From positions 1 through 52,631 of the forward strand of contig JBGCEF010000045.1 of the NCBI GenBank assembly GCA_045106175.1: a stretch of 52,631 nt of DNA, read 5' to 3'. The notes beneath the pieces are model-generated. The model had not been told where the DNA came from, did no database searches, and saw nothing but the letters and a program-made list of their open reading frames with translations. Source of the DNA: TMED27 sp045106175 (GTDB taxonomy: Bacteria > Pseudomonadota > Alphaproteobacteria > Micavibrionales > Micavibrionaceae). The position numbers and the translations under genes are program-made. This document shows positions 52,301-52,631 of the stretch, piece by piece. Position 1 is the stretch's first letter. The number at the start of each line of letters is the position of its first letter.

Positions 52301-52631
52301 TTAAGCCGCGACCGCCTGTTGTGTGGCCGCAACAACTTTACTTGCCGCATCTTCCAAATCATCCGCAGAAATAATTGGCAAGCCTGACCCCGCCATCAAT
52401 TCCTTACCCTTGGCAACATTCGTCCCTTCAAGACGCACAACAAGTGGCACGCTCAAATTCACTTCCTTCGCCGCCGCGATCACACCTTCGGCAATCACAT
52501 CACATTTCATGATGTCCCCAAAGATATTTGCAAGAATCCCCCTAACATTAGGATCACAAAGAATCATTTCGACCGCTACTATACCGCGCTCCACTGTGGC
52601 TCCACGACCAACATCCAAAAAGTTCGCAGGC
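52301..52631 (-). CDS. sucC: Succinyl-CoA ligase subunit beta, C-terminal part (5' end outside window)
   Basis: The last 109 residues. The start lies beyond the right edge. The sequence PANFLDVGRGATVERG aligns with the CoA/substrate loop, which normally reads LDVGGGA; here the middle Gly is Arg. Later, NIFGDIMKCDVIAEG differs from the usual NIFGGIMRCDVIAEG (G to D, R to K). The rest (VPLVVRLEGTNVAKGKELM) is normal. Either tolerated variation, a divergent copy, or sequence errors. Confidence 0.93.
   Translation of the reverse strand, partial: PANFLDVGRGATVERGIVAVEMILCDPNVRGILANIFGDIMKCDVIAEGVIAAAKEVNLSVPLVVRLEGTNVAKGKELMAGSGLPIISADDLEDAASKVVAATQQAVAA

Noticed and set aside
1..52631. tRNA, rRNA, CRISPR, prophage or transposase genes
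   Set aside because: No matching sequence or gene seen in any intergenic stretch or frame.

Overview
This window is a piece of an alphaproteobacterial chromosome, moderately AT-rich by eye. The main evidence is a class I (archaeal-type) lysyl-tRNA synthetase, an F1-only ATP synthase cluster in the order atpH-A-G-D-C, the neighbours priA / transaldolase / DUF484 / xerC, and sucC-sucD-sucA-sucB-lpd genes in the order usual for the class. A Micavibrio- or Rhodospirillales-like lineage would fit, but I cannot place it further from sequence reading alone. There is no sign of a prophage, insertion sequence, CRISPR array, rRNA or tRNA gene.

Layout. 1-11.7 kb: mixed-strand small genes, including a truncated PhzF-like gene, an XRE regulator, a coiled-coil protein with four 21-residue repeats, two small lipoproteins, a GNAT acetyltransferase, a PepSY-like protein and a PQ-loop protein. 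The larger genes here are lysK, a nitroreductase and an MscS channel. 11.8-18.4 kb (+): a DinG-type helicase, a compact p-aminobenzoate operon pabB-pabA-pabC, and a LOG-family protein whose start overlaps pabC. 18.4-24.6 kb (-): atpH-A-G-D, an amphi-Trp gene, atpC, then a secreted protein of unknown role. 24.6-28.8 kb: TraX-like protein, a membrane-anchored spermidine-synthase-like protein, a sterol-desaturase-family hydroxylase and a metallophosphoesterase. 28.8-34.6 kb: priA (broken by one in-frame stop), a D-amino-acid oxidase, transaldolase, DUF484 and xerC. 34.6-35.6 kb (-): three small unknown genes in a row, one with a Tat-like signal. 35.7-52.6 kb: the 2-oxoglutarate dehydrogenase / succinyl-CoA ligase genes, all on the minus strand and in conserved order, but separated by other genes. 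These are amn, a deaminase locus, thiL/thiD/thiE, a frameshifted CHAP-like gene, three unknown genes and sodC.

Functional links. sucA/sucB/lpd form the 2-oxoglutarate dehydrogenase complex and sucC/sucD the next TCA step. thiE/thiD/thiL make thiamine diphosphate, the cofactor of SucA. pabB/A/C supply p-aminobenzoate for folate. The F1 genes form the catalytic part of ATP synthase; the F0 genes are not in the window.

Points most worth a second look: the in-frame TAA in priA; the tandem deaminase whose second domain has lost every zinc ligand at identical spacing; the frameshift in the CHAP-like gene; sodC between sucC and sucD; the amphi-Trp gene inside the atp operon; several hairpins that enclose a Shine-Dalgarno sequence or a start codon; and unusual residues in normally invariant SucC loops. 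I did not find an obvious new multi-gene defence or secretion system. The least explained loci are the three-gene group at 34.6-35.6 kb and the gene group at 38.9-41.4 kb.
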